Assembly (NCBI GenBank): GCA_036346375.1
Contig: CM070511.1
Span: 9,796,001-9,860,000 of the forward strand
Direction of reading: 5' to 3'
Source of the DNA: Guadua angustifolia
Taxonomy: Eukaryota > Streptophyta > Magnoliopsida > Poales > Poaceae
DNA length: 64,000 nucleotides
The notes beneath the pieces are model-generated. The model was not told where the DNA came from. It did not search any database and saw only the letters and a program-made list of their open reading frames with translations. A program made the position numbers and the translations under genes. Shown piece after piece: positions 1 to 11,032 of the stretch. The number at the start of each line of letters is the position of its first letter. Within the stretch, counting starts at the first letter, position 1.

Positions 1-401
1 CCCGCCCGGAAGCGAAAGGTGCCCTCCGGCGCAAGGATGGCCATCATATTCACCGTGGCGGAGTCCGCGGTGGAAGCAGGGATGGAGCGTGCCATAGAGG
101 CGAAGAAGGCAAAAGGCTTTGAGCAATGAACATAAACAAGTGAGAGTTGAAGTGTGCAAGAAAGCAGAAGGCGTAAACCGCTTGATACGGATGTATCTAT
201 ATAAGCATCACCCACACCGACGGTTCGCGAAGGGGCAAGATTGTGCGCCGTTTCGGGTCCCAAGAAAAATCTACGGATACGGGATAGAATCGAGGCGGTC
301 GTATCCTCATGAGTGGTGGCCCCGCCCAAGAGCGCACTAAGCATTGAATGAAGGTTTCAAAAGGTCATGCAAGACGCAGCACTCGAATGGGCCCGGGTTC
401 T
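1..401 (+). mobile_element. 3' internal end of a Tat-type gypsy retrotransposon
   Basis: This stretch matches by eye the sequence just before the LTR of the second Tat-type element (about 26900-27263). Shared blocks include AAGGCGTAAAC, CGGTTCGCGAA, GGGTCCCAAGAAAAATC and AGCGCACTA. It is therefore internal sequence between the antisense accessory ORF and the 3' LTR. The start codon of that antisense ORF probably lies near the left window edge on the minus strand, but its body is outside the window. The small plus-strand ORFs here have no recognisable domain. The rest of the element lies upstream of position 1. Confidence 0.75.
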
Positions 402-444
402 TGTCGGCAGCTTGCACTGGGTACCCTCTCCGACGCTAAAGCCC

Positions 445-965
445 TTCCACGTGGTACTGGCGGCGGCGGCGAAAGCCGCCCGCCGGCCAGCGCCGCCCAC
501 GTGGCGGCTTGGCGAACGGCGAGCAAGCACGCCCGCCGGCCAGGCTCGAAGCGAGAGGCGAAACACGCCGCTCGCCGGCGCCCGATCCACGTGGCGGCTT
601 TGGCGAACGGCGGCGAAACCGCGGCCGCCGGCCAGCGCCGGCCACGTGGCGCCCGGCGGCGAGGGCGAAACACGCCGCTCGCCGACACCCGATCCACGTG
701 GCGGCTGGCGAACGGGTGGCGAAAGCACGCCCGCCGACAAGCGCCCCACGTGGCGCTGGTGGCGGTGGCGAAGCACGCCGCCGCGCGGCGCCCGATCACG
801 TGGCGGCCTAGCGAACGGGCGGCGAAGCACGCCTCGGCCAGCGCCGCCCACGTGGCGCCCGCAAGCGGTGGCGAAGCACGCCTGCTGCCGGCGCCCGATC
901 CACGTGGCGGCTTTGGCGAGCAAGCGGCGAAAGACGCCCGCGGCCATTGCGAGCCGCGTGGCGCC
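445..965 (+). repeat. Degenerate tandem array carrying repeated G-box (CACGTG) motifs
   Basis: About ten units of roughly 50 bp each contain CCACGTGGCG followed by GGCGAA and GCCCGCCGGCCAGCG blocks. Most units carry the palindrome CACGTG, the plant G-box/ABRE core; the last has CGCGTG. The array lies upstream of the LTR TATA box, where enhancer elements would be expected. The long overlapping ORFs on both strands here follow from the GC-rich, stop-poor repeats and are not genes. Confidence 0.7.
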
Positions 966-1297
966 CGGCAGCAGGGTAAACGACGCCCGCCGCGCCCGCC
1001 ATGAGACAAAAAGGTGGTGCGAGTAGCTTCACCTCAAGTCTCCTTCCCTATCGTCGCGTTGCGACGGTTGGCTTTCTTTGTGTCGAGCCTATCAACTGCG
1101 AGGATTTCTACAACAAGCCCATTCCTGTGACGCCTCTTACCTACCCGTCAAAGAGAGGTCACGTACCGGGCGGACCAGACGAGTCCATGCGTCGGCATTT
1201 AATGAGGCTGGAGGAACGGGACAACACAGGAAGGAGTAATAAATGCATAAGGATTAGCATGATGACCCTCGTTTTACCTACTCCCGTTAGCCCGGCC

Positions 1298-1305
1298 TAT
1301 ATAAG
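1298..1305 (+). promoter_or_regulatory. LTR TATA box
   Basis: TATATAAG is followed by GGGCCTTCTGGTGCATGG. The sister LTR has the matching block CTATTTAAGGGCGCCTTGGTGCATGG near 28092. Its position in both LTRs supports a core promoter reading to the right. Confidence 0.6.
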
Positions 1306-1643
1306 GGCCTTCTGGTGCATGGGAAAGGGGGACGACGAGTCGAACAAGCAAGAGTTCCGCAGTAGAGCCTGAGGAAGAACTTGTAACTCCCAAGCTCTGT
1401 ACTGCACTAGCTTCAAACACTCTTTAAAACAATCTAGGAGGAAGTAAGGCTATTACCCAAGGCAAAGGGGGCCTGAATCTGGGTAAAATCTCTGTGTCAC
1501 CCCTAGTTCATAGCCGTCGGAGTTCACCGCGTGGGAGTCTCTAGGGTTTCCTCTCGTTAGGGTTAGCCAGCCGCGAAGACGCCCTCCTATCGAACAAAAC
1601 CCGGTCTGTAGATCACGGGCCTGTCAGGCGGAATACACCGACA

Positions 1644-1772
1644 CCCGCGTAATATGACCTTATCACTGCCGGTTCTGCGCAGAGCCGGCAGTGATAAGCT
1701 ATTTTCCCACGTAATATGACCTTATCATCGCTGGGATTCTGCGAGCCTAAGCGGTGATAAGCTATTTATATA
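1644..1772. repeat. CACTA left subterminal repeats
   Basis: Two tandem units of about 75 bp each start CGTAATATGACCTTATCA and end GTGATAAGCTATTT. The first contains the dyad CACTGCCGGTTC / GAGCCGGCAGTG. Such short, inverted and direct subterminal motifs are the binding sites of the TnpA-type protein in En/Spm elements. The same GCCGG(C/T) motifs recur at the right end. Confidence 0.8.
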
Positions 1773-2144
1773 GCAATCTTCACCGACCGACGCTTTTCCC
1801 GGTACGAAGCGAAGAGAGGAGCTCTTTGCTCGGTTGTATTTTCTTGGGAGGTGTCAAAATTTTGTGTTAGTATTTTTTCATATTTTTCATCGAAATGACA
1901 TCTTCTCCGTAGAAGCGTAACAAAGAGGAGCTCTGTTTTGCTTGTAGTTATTATCTTGGCGAGTTCTTCTTTGAAAAATTGTATTAAAATTTTTCGAGGT
2001 TCTTGACTTGATCTATGTTATATTTGTCGTAAAATTTTACTTTCAGAGTGCTATAGATGTTGATAATTGCTGATTATGCAGTGTGAACATTTTTGGTCGG
2101 TAGTGCTCAAATTAAGATCTAGCTAAATTATTGAATAAATTATA

Positions 2145-2313
2145 ATTCATGTCCATTTTAGTGATGTAGTGGATGTTTAAGTAATGAAAATTGCTAGATG
2201 GACAATTATGCATAATTGTAATTAATTTAATTAATGAAAATTTGTTTTATGGATTTTTAATAGTAAAATTGCTAGATGAATTATAAATAGTGAGAATTGC
2301 TAGTTGAATATTT
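2145..2313 (+). repeat. 169-bp direct repeat, copy 1
   Basis: This AT-rich block starts ATTCATGTCCATTTTAGTGA. It is repeated at 6971-7139 with the same length and about two visible differences. The surrounding 1773-2610 holds no gene: it is AT-rich, with loose repetitions of AAAATTGCTAGATG. Confidence 0.85.
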
Positions 2314-2610
2314 AAATAATGAAAAATGGTAGATGAATTTTGCAATAATGAAAGTTGGAAGATACATAATTATTTAGAAATATATCCTTATATTCAATTA
2401 TATGCTTGTTTGTTGAAGATTAATTTAATTTAATAGCTAGCGCTACATAACAAAATGAAATGAAGAAATCTTCTAAATAATTAAAAAATGCTAGATGGAT
2501 ATTTAAGTAGTGAAAAAGGTTTGATGTATTTTAATATATATAGGCAAAATTGCTAGATGTATTTGTAAAACTAATCATTTACAATTATATTGTTATTTGC
2601 AGTAAATTCA

Positions 2611-5600
2611 TGTAACATCCCCAATTTCGGGTTTCTGCTAAAAGCTAATTTAAAATTAATTAATTTCAAATTTTGGTTTTTCTTCGGTGTTCTAATTAAC
2701 CTGGCATCCTTTCCACCTAAATTTGGAATTTATTCCAAATTCATCTGTAAATTCTAAATCCGCTTCAAATCAAATTTAAATTTAAATTCAAATTCAAATT
2801 TCATATCAAATTCAAATTTACCATCGCATTCATTTAATCCGAAATTTTATTCTGAATCCATTTCTAATTTTTAGCCATTTTTCTTTTGGGCCGAAATCTA
2901 TTTTCTTCTAGACTCAAAATCCAACAGACTTCATTTTCTCTCTCCTCTCTATCTTCTCCACGCGCACGTTCAGAAATCAGCCGAAGCAAGCTAACTCAAG
3001 GCCATTCATGACTTCCTTTTCCCTTCCAACTTCCCAAAGCAATTCAAGCCAAATTACTTCATCAATTGATTAGGAAACTGAAGCATCGGAACAGCAAGGG
3101 TCAGGAGAATCAAATCCCGCAGATAGCCCGTCCTTTCCTCTCCCGAAACGTTCACAATCAAGATTAATCCGCGAATCATTGCTCTTCCCATAACTCGGCC
3201 GTTTCTTTGTCTCTTCGCGTGCCCGAGTACTTCATTTGTTCATTTCGACGTCCCCGTCACAGTGCTTCTGTTACTTTCTCGTTTCGTCATCGTTTGGATC
3301 TCCGAAATTGGGTAAGAACCTCCGGCCGACGTTCGTCGTCGACGTCGTCGGGCCATCTTGCATTCCGGTGAGTCAAACCTTGCACCAACCGTGTCATATC
3401 GTGTCTCTTGGCATGTGGATCAAAAGCCCTCAACAAGATTTTGTTTTCGTTGCAGTTTCGGTCTCCGATTTGGCAATTGTTCGTCATCGCCGTTTCGTCG
3501 TTCATCGCTAATTTCTTGCGAATCGGTAATTCCCAATCCAATTCCTTGCATCTACATACTCATTCCACCCTATTCTATCCATTGCACTCGTTAATTTTGC
3601 AAAATTTCGTGAATCAAGTTTTTCCCCAAATCTTGCTCACCCTGTTACTGCGCAAACTCCATTGGTGCCGGCCATGAGCTTGAGCCAGCGCCGCTTGGGA
3701 CCTTCCCGGTCACCTCTAGCGTGCGCATTTGCTCCGGCCATCCTCACCGCATCCCTCCCCACCCTCGCCAGCCGTCGCCTCGCCGCCGTTCGTCGCCGCC
3801 GTGTGCGCCCATCCGAACCGGCCATGGTTGCCGTGGGCACATCGCTTCGGCCACTTCCACCAGTAACCGAGCCTTCCATCAGCTTCCCCGAGTGCCGCCG
3901 GTCCTCATGAGCCCCTCCGCCGGTCGCCTTTGCCTTCCCTTCGCCGGCGCGCCGTCCAGCCTCCGCCGCCGCAACTTGCGAGTGCTGCGCGCGCCGCAGC
4001 AGGCCGCGCCGCCCCTTGCCGCCATGCGCCATCGCCTTCCCATCGCGTTGCCATCCCATTTTGATGTACGCCGTCGGTCGCCTTGGTCTCAATCGCCGAC
4101 GCCAAGAGGGAGACTGAAGCTTCTGTGTTGCCATGGAAGAAGTTGGAGGTTGAAGAAGGCATTGGAGAGGATGACGTGTAGGCCCCACAAGCCAGAGAAA
4201 CGAATGAGTTCAGGAAATTCAGCCAAAAAGAAGATTCCGAGAATATTCCCTCGTTTTTCAATTTTCCAATCCGTGCAACTTCAAACATTTTTATCTTTGT
4301 CATCCGAACTCTGAATCAAGTGATTCAAATTCCTAAATTCATCTAAATTCATCCTCTATCTGTCAGTATTTTTATTATAATTTTTAGTTTCTATTTAATT
4401 TATTTTATTCTTTTTCGTGCACCGTTTTGCGCGTAGCCGAAGAAGCGGTAGTCGTCGCCGACGAAAGAGAAGACCTTCAGATCAGCGCATCGCAACACAT
4501 TGACGAAGGCAAGTCTTCCTTGACGCATTTTGTACCCAGTTTTGTAAATGCTTTTGTAACTGTTTCTTTAAACATGCATTGCTATTTATATAAAAGAATG
4601 ATGTTAACGTTAGACTGTTAGCTATACCTGTTATTTATACCTCCTTGATATTGTATCCATGAACCTTTGTCGCCTTAGAACAAGTATTCCACCATAGTAA
4701 TTATTCTTGATTAAATAATCTTTGATTAGAATGGAAATTGGAGCTAGAACCCAGTTTTTATTAGAGATTACATGAATATTAGTGTTGATGGGGATTAATA
4801 ATTATTATAGTGATCTAGGAATGTTAATGATTGAAATATTGTGAAGTTGGATTGTTAATATTTGTGGGAAGTTATTATTGAGGAGCTGATTAAGAAAATA
4901 AATACTGATTGAAATATGGATGGTGATAATCATATGTGAATTGGTTGGTTAATATGGGATATGCGTGATTGGTTAAGATCAATTGGTTATGATCATAGGA
5001 ACTACCATTGTCAATGGATTAAAGTAGATGATTTTGAGAGTAATATTTGGGTGGTTTAGTAATTAATATTATGAAGTATTCTCGGTGCACTAAATGGATA
5101 ATAGTGAGAATTATACTTATGGGTTAAATAGATAATGTTGAGAATCATATTCAGTGAATTAATGTAGATGATATTGCGAAGTATTCTTGGTGGATTTAGT
5201 GAATAATATTGCGAAGTATTCTTGGTGGAATTAGTGAATGATATTGCGAAGTATTATTGGTGGATTTAGTGAATGATATTGCAAAGTATTTTTCGTGGAT
5301 TAAGTGGATGATAAGATTGATCAATACAAGAATGATGGATAAATCAATAATGTAATTTATAGTTCTAGGAAGATATTTCATATTCAGTGATAATTGTAGC
5401 TTAATATGATTTTGGAGTCATGATTACTCTTGATATAGACTTCACTTGTTGGAATATCATATTGGGTTGAATTATGCAAGTGCCATGACAATAATGTGAG
5501 ATCTTGGTGACTTCATGATTTTAGGAGATTACATAATTGATTATAATAATTTTTATCAACATCGAGAATTGAAGTTTATTAAATAAACTATTGGTGGAAT

Positions 5601-6970
5601 AGAGTAGTTCGGTAGAAATGCTTATGCTCGCAAACGATCAGTATACACCTATGGGTGGGGATTCTTTATAAACTCTTGCAAACTTGTGTTGGAAATTATA
5701 GGCAAAAGGTATTGCCGTTTGTTTGTAAAATAAAAATAAAAAGGAAAATGGTTTAGATTGGGGCGGAATGGTTTGTCGGTAGTGCGAGACAAAGCATCGG
5801 TCTTGGTTTGTGGAAATCGCCTAGTCAAATTAAGGACCGTCTCTTATGATTGTCCATTCTTAGCACAACAAGACAACCACATGTTAAATGGGCTCGACTG
5901 GTGAATAATTTGTAGAAACCTAACTTAGACTCACCAGATGGTGGAATGTGGGTGCGAGAAAGAGGCAAGTCGTATTTCCCACAGCAAGCAAGAGGGCTTC
6001 TATCTTTGGCGGATAGAACCTAATAGCGGTGAAACCTCGATGGGTGAGTCGGGTTAGGCGTATACATTGTAAAGGCCTTGTCATGATATCTCTGCAGGCA
6101 CACCTAAGGAAGTGTGTTAATAGCTTGGCATCAAGAGAATATCATGTCTTGTGGGTAAAGTGTACAAACTCTGCAGAGTAAATAAACTATTGAATAAGCC
6201 GTGCCCTACGGTCAAGGGCGAACAAAGAATGCTTAGCATATTGGTAGTTTTTGGTTTTGTTTTCGAAAATGAACTTTGGGATTCGTGAGAGGTTAGAACT
6301 CTCGGATGTGCCTCTGGCGGCTAGAGCCAGTCAAGTAGATGGAACCTGTTTTGATCATGACAGATAGAGTCATGAGTTGGTTTACCTTAATCTTTTTAAA
6401 TGTGACAGATAGAGCCTGTATACTAGTGATTGGTGGCTAGAACCTTCACTAGAGATATAATTATTTCAATAGATACAAATATTTGATAAATCTGCTTTAC
6501 AAAAATTTATTACAAGTAAAGTTTGTTGAAAATGTGGCTTTATGCAAAAGAACCATATTAAGCCTTCTTTGATATAGCCTTTATCATGCATTTTTACCAA
6601 GACTTGTGGAGTACTTTATGTACTCACATGCTACACTCAAATCATCTCTCGAAGGTTGAAGCTATCGAAGGAGATCACCGGACTAGGACGCGCTCCCACT
6701 CGATTACTGTGGGCATATGGTTGGGTCATTACTTGGAGTTTTCGTCTTCATTGCGAGCTTATTCAAGTTGTTCAAATTTGTTAAAGCGGTTTTGGTAAAT
6801 CTCGACCATAAGGTTATTGTTCTTATTTGATGTTATTTATTACTTCAATATTTAATCTGATATGGTCATTGATTTACCATCGTTATTCTGACTAATGTGT
6901 ACTAATTCTTGATCCGGGACTAATACAGAAATGCCTGAGAGGTTCCGGATGGTAAATCTGGGGTCTCACA
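2611..6970 (+). repeat. Solo LTR, Del/Tekay-like, 4.36 kb
   Basis: The element starts TGTAACATCCCC and ends GGGGTCTCACA (TG...CA with imperfect inverted ends). It is flanked by an exact 5-bp duplication, ATTCA, at 2606-2610 and 6971-6975. No gag or pol reading frame is visible inside, so it is a solo LTR. It is clearly related to the LTR at 34874-40359 and the fragment at 61587-63102 in opposite orientation. Shared blocks include CTTGTGGGTAAAGTGTACAAACT near 6151 and GGTTCCGGAT near the 3' end. A GC-rich island (3660-4130) gives overlapping spurious ORFs. Confidence 0.88.
5169..5310 (+). repeat. 35-bp tandem repeat, about 4 copies, inside the solo LTR
   Basis: The unit is GATATTGCGAAGTATTCTTGG plus TGGATTTAGTGAAT, repeated head to tail with few changes. 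More diverged versions extend back to about 5040. No function is evident; this is probably simple LTR microsatellite growth. Confidence 0.75.
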
Positions 6971-7139
6971 ATTCATATCCATTTTAGTGATGTAGTGGAT
7001 GTTTAAGTAATGAAAATTGCTAGATGGACAATTATGCATAATTGTAATTAATTTAATTAATGAAAATTTGTTATATGGATTTTTAATAGTAAAATTGCTA
7101 GATGAATTATAAATAGTGAGAATTGCTAGTTGAATATTT
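6971..7139 (+). repeat. 169-bp direct repeat, copy 2
   Basis: This near-identical copy of 2145-2313 begins exactly at the ATTCA target copy of the solo LTR. After 7139 the two copies diverge abruptly. It lies about 85 bp upstream of the tnp2 start codon. Confidence 0.85.
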
Positions 7140-7222
7140 CTTATATGACTACGGTAAAGAATAAATTATTTTGATATCGTTTGTTCATATACTGAAATGT
7201 AGTTTGATATAATTAACTGTAG

Positions 7223-10200
7223 ATGGACCGAAGGTGGATGTATGACACAGACCGTCACGGTCCAGAGTTCTTTAATGGTGTGACTTGTTTTCTGAATGTG
7301 GCTGCGGCACACAAGTCGAGAAACTTGGCGGACTATATGTGTTGTCCATGCGTTGATTGCAAAAATGAGAAGATGTTTTGTAACGTAGAGTCGATACATG
7401 CACACTTGCTTCGAAGGGGTTTCAAGGCTAGCTATACCTGTTGGACCGAGCACGGTGAAGATGATATTGTACATGAAGGGCAACACATTGATGAAGATGA
7501 TATTGTACATGAAGGGCAACACATTGATGAAGATGACGGAGACAACGATATGACGGCGGTGGAAGATGCATTCGTTGATACCCACGAAGATGATCTAGAT
7601 CAAATCTTTGTGTGATGGGGAGGGACTTCACGAGTGAAAGGGAGTTTGAAAAGTTCGGTATGGTAGAGGACTCTACAACGCCATTGTACCCGTAAGCCGC
7701 AGGAGGAGCCTGTAAAGTCATCCGTGCTTTCCTCTGCAGCTTGAAGGCAAGCAATGGTTGGTCCGATAAGAGCTTTCTTGGTATTATGTCTCTTGGGGAC
7801 TTGCTTCCAGAGGGTAGCGTGTTGCCTTCAACTACGTGCCAGGCTAAGCGGGTTGTCCGCCTGCTGGGACTGGAAGTACAAAGAATACACGCATGTCCAA
7901 ACGATTGCATATTGTATCGCAATGAGTTTGCGGACATGGATGCTGTGTTGTTTGCAAAGCAAAAGCGTTATAAGAACAACGACGACAATATCGAGCGAAG
8001 ATGTCGGGTAAGGCGTAAGAAGAAGAGGTGTCCCGTAAGGTGGTGTGGTATTTCCTATAATCCCGTCTAAAGCGATTGTTTGCGAACAAAAGGCATGCCC
8101 AATTGCTACGATGGCACGCCAAGAGCGTAAGAAGGATGGAATGCTTTCGGACACCTGGCGATTACGTGCAATGGAGGAACATCGACGAAAATATAAGAAG
8201 CACTTTGCATATGATGTGAGGAATATAAGGTTCGGGTTGAGTCTGGATAGGATGAATCCTTTTGGCAACATGAGTAGTCGTCACAAAGACTTGGCGGTGA
8301 CTTTATGCATCTACAACCTTCCTCCTTGGCTTTGCATGAAGTGAAAGTACATTATGATGCCACTATTGATCCAAGGGCCGAGCAACTTTGGCAATGATAT
8401 CGATGTGTACCTTAAACCATTGGTTGAAGATCTTCTAATGTTGTGGAGCGATGGTGTACGCGGTATGGGATGAGTATAAAAGAGAAAACTTTATCCTACG
8501 GGTATTATTGTTCGTAACCATTAATGATTATCTGCTCTTGGCAACTGTCGGGCAGACGACAAAAGGCTTCAACGGATCGTCCGATGCTTGGATGATCTGA
8601 CTAGCCGGTGGGTGAAGAACTGCCGAAAAATGGCTTACATGCGGCATCGTAGGTTCCTTCGCAAGGATCACCCATACCACAATAATAAGAGAGCTTTTGA
8701 TGGGATAAAGGAGACTGCCTTAGCTCCAAAGAATCACACTGGGAAACAAAAATTTGCCGCTGTAAAGGATCTTATAATTATTCACGGAAAGGGAGCCGGC
8801 AGTACATCTATTCCGACTTCCCGGGATAAGGCTCCTTTGTGGAAAAAAAAATCAGTATTTTGGATCCTACCTTATTGGCAGTACCTGGAAGTTCGACACG
8901 CAATCGACGTCATGCACATAGAAAAGAACGTGTGTGATAGCTTGCTTGGTATCTTATTGGACATACCTGGCAAAATGAAAGATACACTTCAAGCAAGGAT
9001 GGACCTCGAAGATATGAAACTGAGGAAGGAGCTACATCATGAAGAAATGGATACAGGCAAAAAGTACCTTCCCGCAGCCTGTTACACTTTGAGTAAGAAA
9101 GAGAAAATTAGCATTTGCGAATGCTTGCACGGAGTCAAAGTTTCGTCTGGTTACTCTGCTAACATAAAGAGACTAGTCTCAATGAAAGACTTAAAGTTAA
9201 TTGGTATGAAGTCTCACGATTGCCACATGATGATGACACAGATGCATCCAATTGCAATTAGGGGGTTACGCGAGAGAAAGTCCGAGACCCAATTATCAAG
9301 TTGTGTTCATTCTTCAGCGCGATTTCACGAAGGCCATCGATCCATTAAAACTAGATAAGCCGCGGAAGGCGTGGTCCACACTGCATGCGGGCTTGAGATG
9401 TGTTTTCCTCCATATTTTTTGATATTATGGTCCATCTCATTGTTCACATTGTGAAAGAATCTGATTCTTGGACCCGTATTTCTACATCGGATGTACCCTT
9501 CGAGAGATTCATGGGGTTATAAAGAAATATGTTAAATGCAAATCGTAGGAAGGTTTGTATTGCCAATGGTTTGAGGAACAGGAGGTCATTGAGTTACGCA
9601 TCGATTATATGGATCTCAAACCGATTGGTGTGCACGTATCTCGGCATGAGGAAGGCTACAGAGAAAGGGACACTAGGCGAGAATCGTACTAGCAATCTAG
9701 CTTCATTTACACAAGCACATTTTGTAGTTTTGGGACAATCGGTTGTGGTGGCCCGTATGTCGACATGCACAAGAACGCTATCAAAACAAACCTGGGAGGT
9801 CGAGGTTTGGCTCGTGAGAAACACAGAGATAATTTCGGTGATTGGTTGCGTAGACACATGATGCGTCTGAGACAGATCGCACTTTCGGTTGAAAGTGTTG
9901 GCTCGGGGACCGTCAACTACAATTCGGATATTGAAGGATCGACATAAATGGTTTTACATTTTATACAAGACCGCAAGATAAAAAGAGTACCAATCAAAAT
10001 AGCGGTATCCGTATAGATGCCTATGACAGCAATGGAAATAGGCAAACCTACTCTGATTTATAGAAGAGATTTGGGAGCTTGACTATGGACCTTTGAAGAT
10101 CCCTCTCTTTGGTGCCAATGGGTCGAGACTTCCGGGCGTGAATATCAACAAATGCGGATATCACTACCGTGGACCTCAAACTAAATCGGATACAAAGAAG

Positions 10201-10449
10201 AACCATTCGTACTTGCTAATTACATTACACAAATCTTCTTTATGGCGGCCGGCTAACAAGGAGTGCCACGTGGTTATTCAAGGAAAAAGAAGGATTGTTG
10301 GAGTTGAGAATGTTGTCGACGAAGAAGAGTACAACCAATTCGATGAGCTTCCCCCTTTTGGAGAGGACGTTGACCTAAGTACCATGGAAGAGAGTGACGA
10401 AGCTACGTATGTACGCCACGATCATAACGAAGGTCGAATCGTAGCTTAG
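7223..10449 (+). pseudogene. CACTA transposase, TNP2 family (broken)
   Basis: Domains appear in the usual TNP2 order across several frames. An N-terminal Transpos_assoc domain (7223-7460; DRRWMYD..., then CPCVDCKN and CWTEHGE) is followed by an acidic stretch with a 16-codon tandem duplication near 7460-7520. The core contains IHACPNDCILYR, NIRFGLSLDRMNPFG and DIDVYL; then VRHAIDVMHIEKNV (about 8900) marks the conserved catalytic-region signature. DUF4218-like (about 9250-9950) and DUF4216-like sequence (10093-10449, ending RIVA) follow. An intron-like AG acceptor precedes 7741. Stops and frame changes occur after 7612, 8070, 8341, 9300 and elsewhere, so the gene is non-functional. It would have cut and joined the transposon ends in the nucleus. 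Confidence 0.9.
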
Positions 10450-10861
10450 TTGTAGTAATGAAATGTATGCTTTCTTTTGTATGAACAACATGTTTATTTT
10501 CTCACATGTAACAATTAATGTAATATATGCAATAATGGAAATTGAGGTTATGCTTTCTTTGGATCAAATTGAAAGTTTCACTTAATTGGTCGGAGACTAG
10601 TATATCACTGCATTTGGATTTTTGTGATTTTGACTGCACTTGAATTTGTGTGAATTTGACTGCATTTGTGTTCAATTTGCAAGTATTATTTGATTTTTGA
10701 AATATTAAAACTATTAAAATAGTTAGCAATCTGATTTTTATAATTTTAGAACCTAATAAAAATTTGGGGAAATATTTAAATAAAATATTAGATGTCCTTT
10801 AGTATGCCTCCAAAAAATTTTAGAGAATTTGGATAAAATTTAATAGAATTTGGCCAGGACC
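10450..10861. other. AT-rich spacer, no gene seen
   Basis: After the tnp2 stop there is about 400 bp of AT-rich sequence with repeated TTTGTGTGAATTTGACTGCA-like words (10610-10680). A 75-codon minus-strand ORF here has no recognisable motif. Confidence 0.5.
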
Positions 10862-11032
10862 AGCTTATCACTGCCGGTTTCTTTTATGAACCGGCAGGGA
10901 TAATAAATATCACTGCCGGGTGTAGCTCCAACCAGCAGTAATATGCAACCATTACTGCCGGTTTGTAGAGTGGGCCGGCAGTGATAAAAAGTATCATTGC
11001 CGGTTATATTTATAGGCCGGCGGTGATATACT
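10862..11032. repeat. Internal cluster of CACTA subterminal-type palindromes
   Basis: Four dyads lie head to tail: TATCACTGCCGGTTT/AACCGGCAGGGATA, TATCACTGCCGGG/CAGCAGTAATA, ATTACTGCCGGTTT/GGCCGGCAGTGATA and TATCATTGCCGGTT/GGCCGGCGGTGATA. They match the termini but lie in the middle of the element, just before a TATA-like TATAAA (11075) and a GC-rich leader. They could be transposase or regulator sites upstream of the second gene, or the former end of another CACTA copy. Confidence 0.75.

Larger units (their letters stand above)
402..1643 (+). repeat. 3' LTR of Tat-type gypsy element (about 1.24 kb)
   Basis: The LTR begins TGTCGGCAGCTTGCACTGGG and ends ACACCGACA. In the sister LTR at 27264 the start is TGTCGGTGT, the exact reverse complement of this end, so the boundaries are well supported. 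It is GC-rich on the left with a CACGTG-bearing array, then a TATA box near 1298 and a probable R-U5 part containing CTATTACCCAAG, which is also in the sister LTR. Beyond 1643 the sequence changes at once to CACTA subterminal repeats, so the element appears to have inserted into that transposon. The 5-bp target copy on the right would be CCCGC; the left copy is off-window. Confidence 0.85.

Noticed and set aside
348..1032. Long overlapping ORFs on both strands
   Set aside because: They read through GC-rich CACGTGGCGG repeats in an LTR; low-complexity Arg/Ala/Pro peptides, no domain, open in several frames at once.
3637..4314. ORFs of 130-200 codons on both strands
   Set aside because: A GC-rich island within the solo LTR; peptides are compositional and the related LTR at 34874 does not keep the frames.
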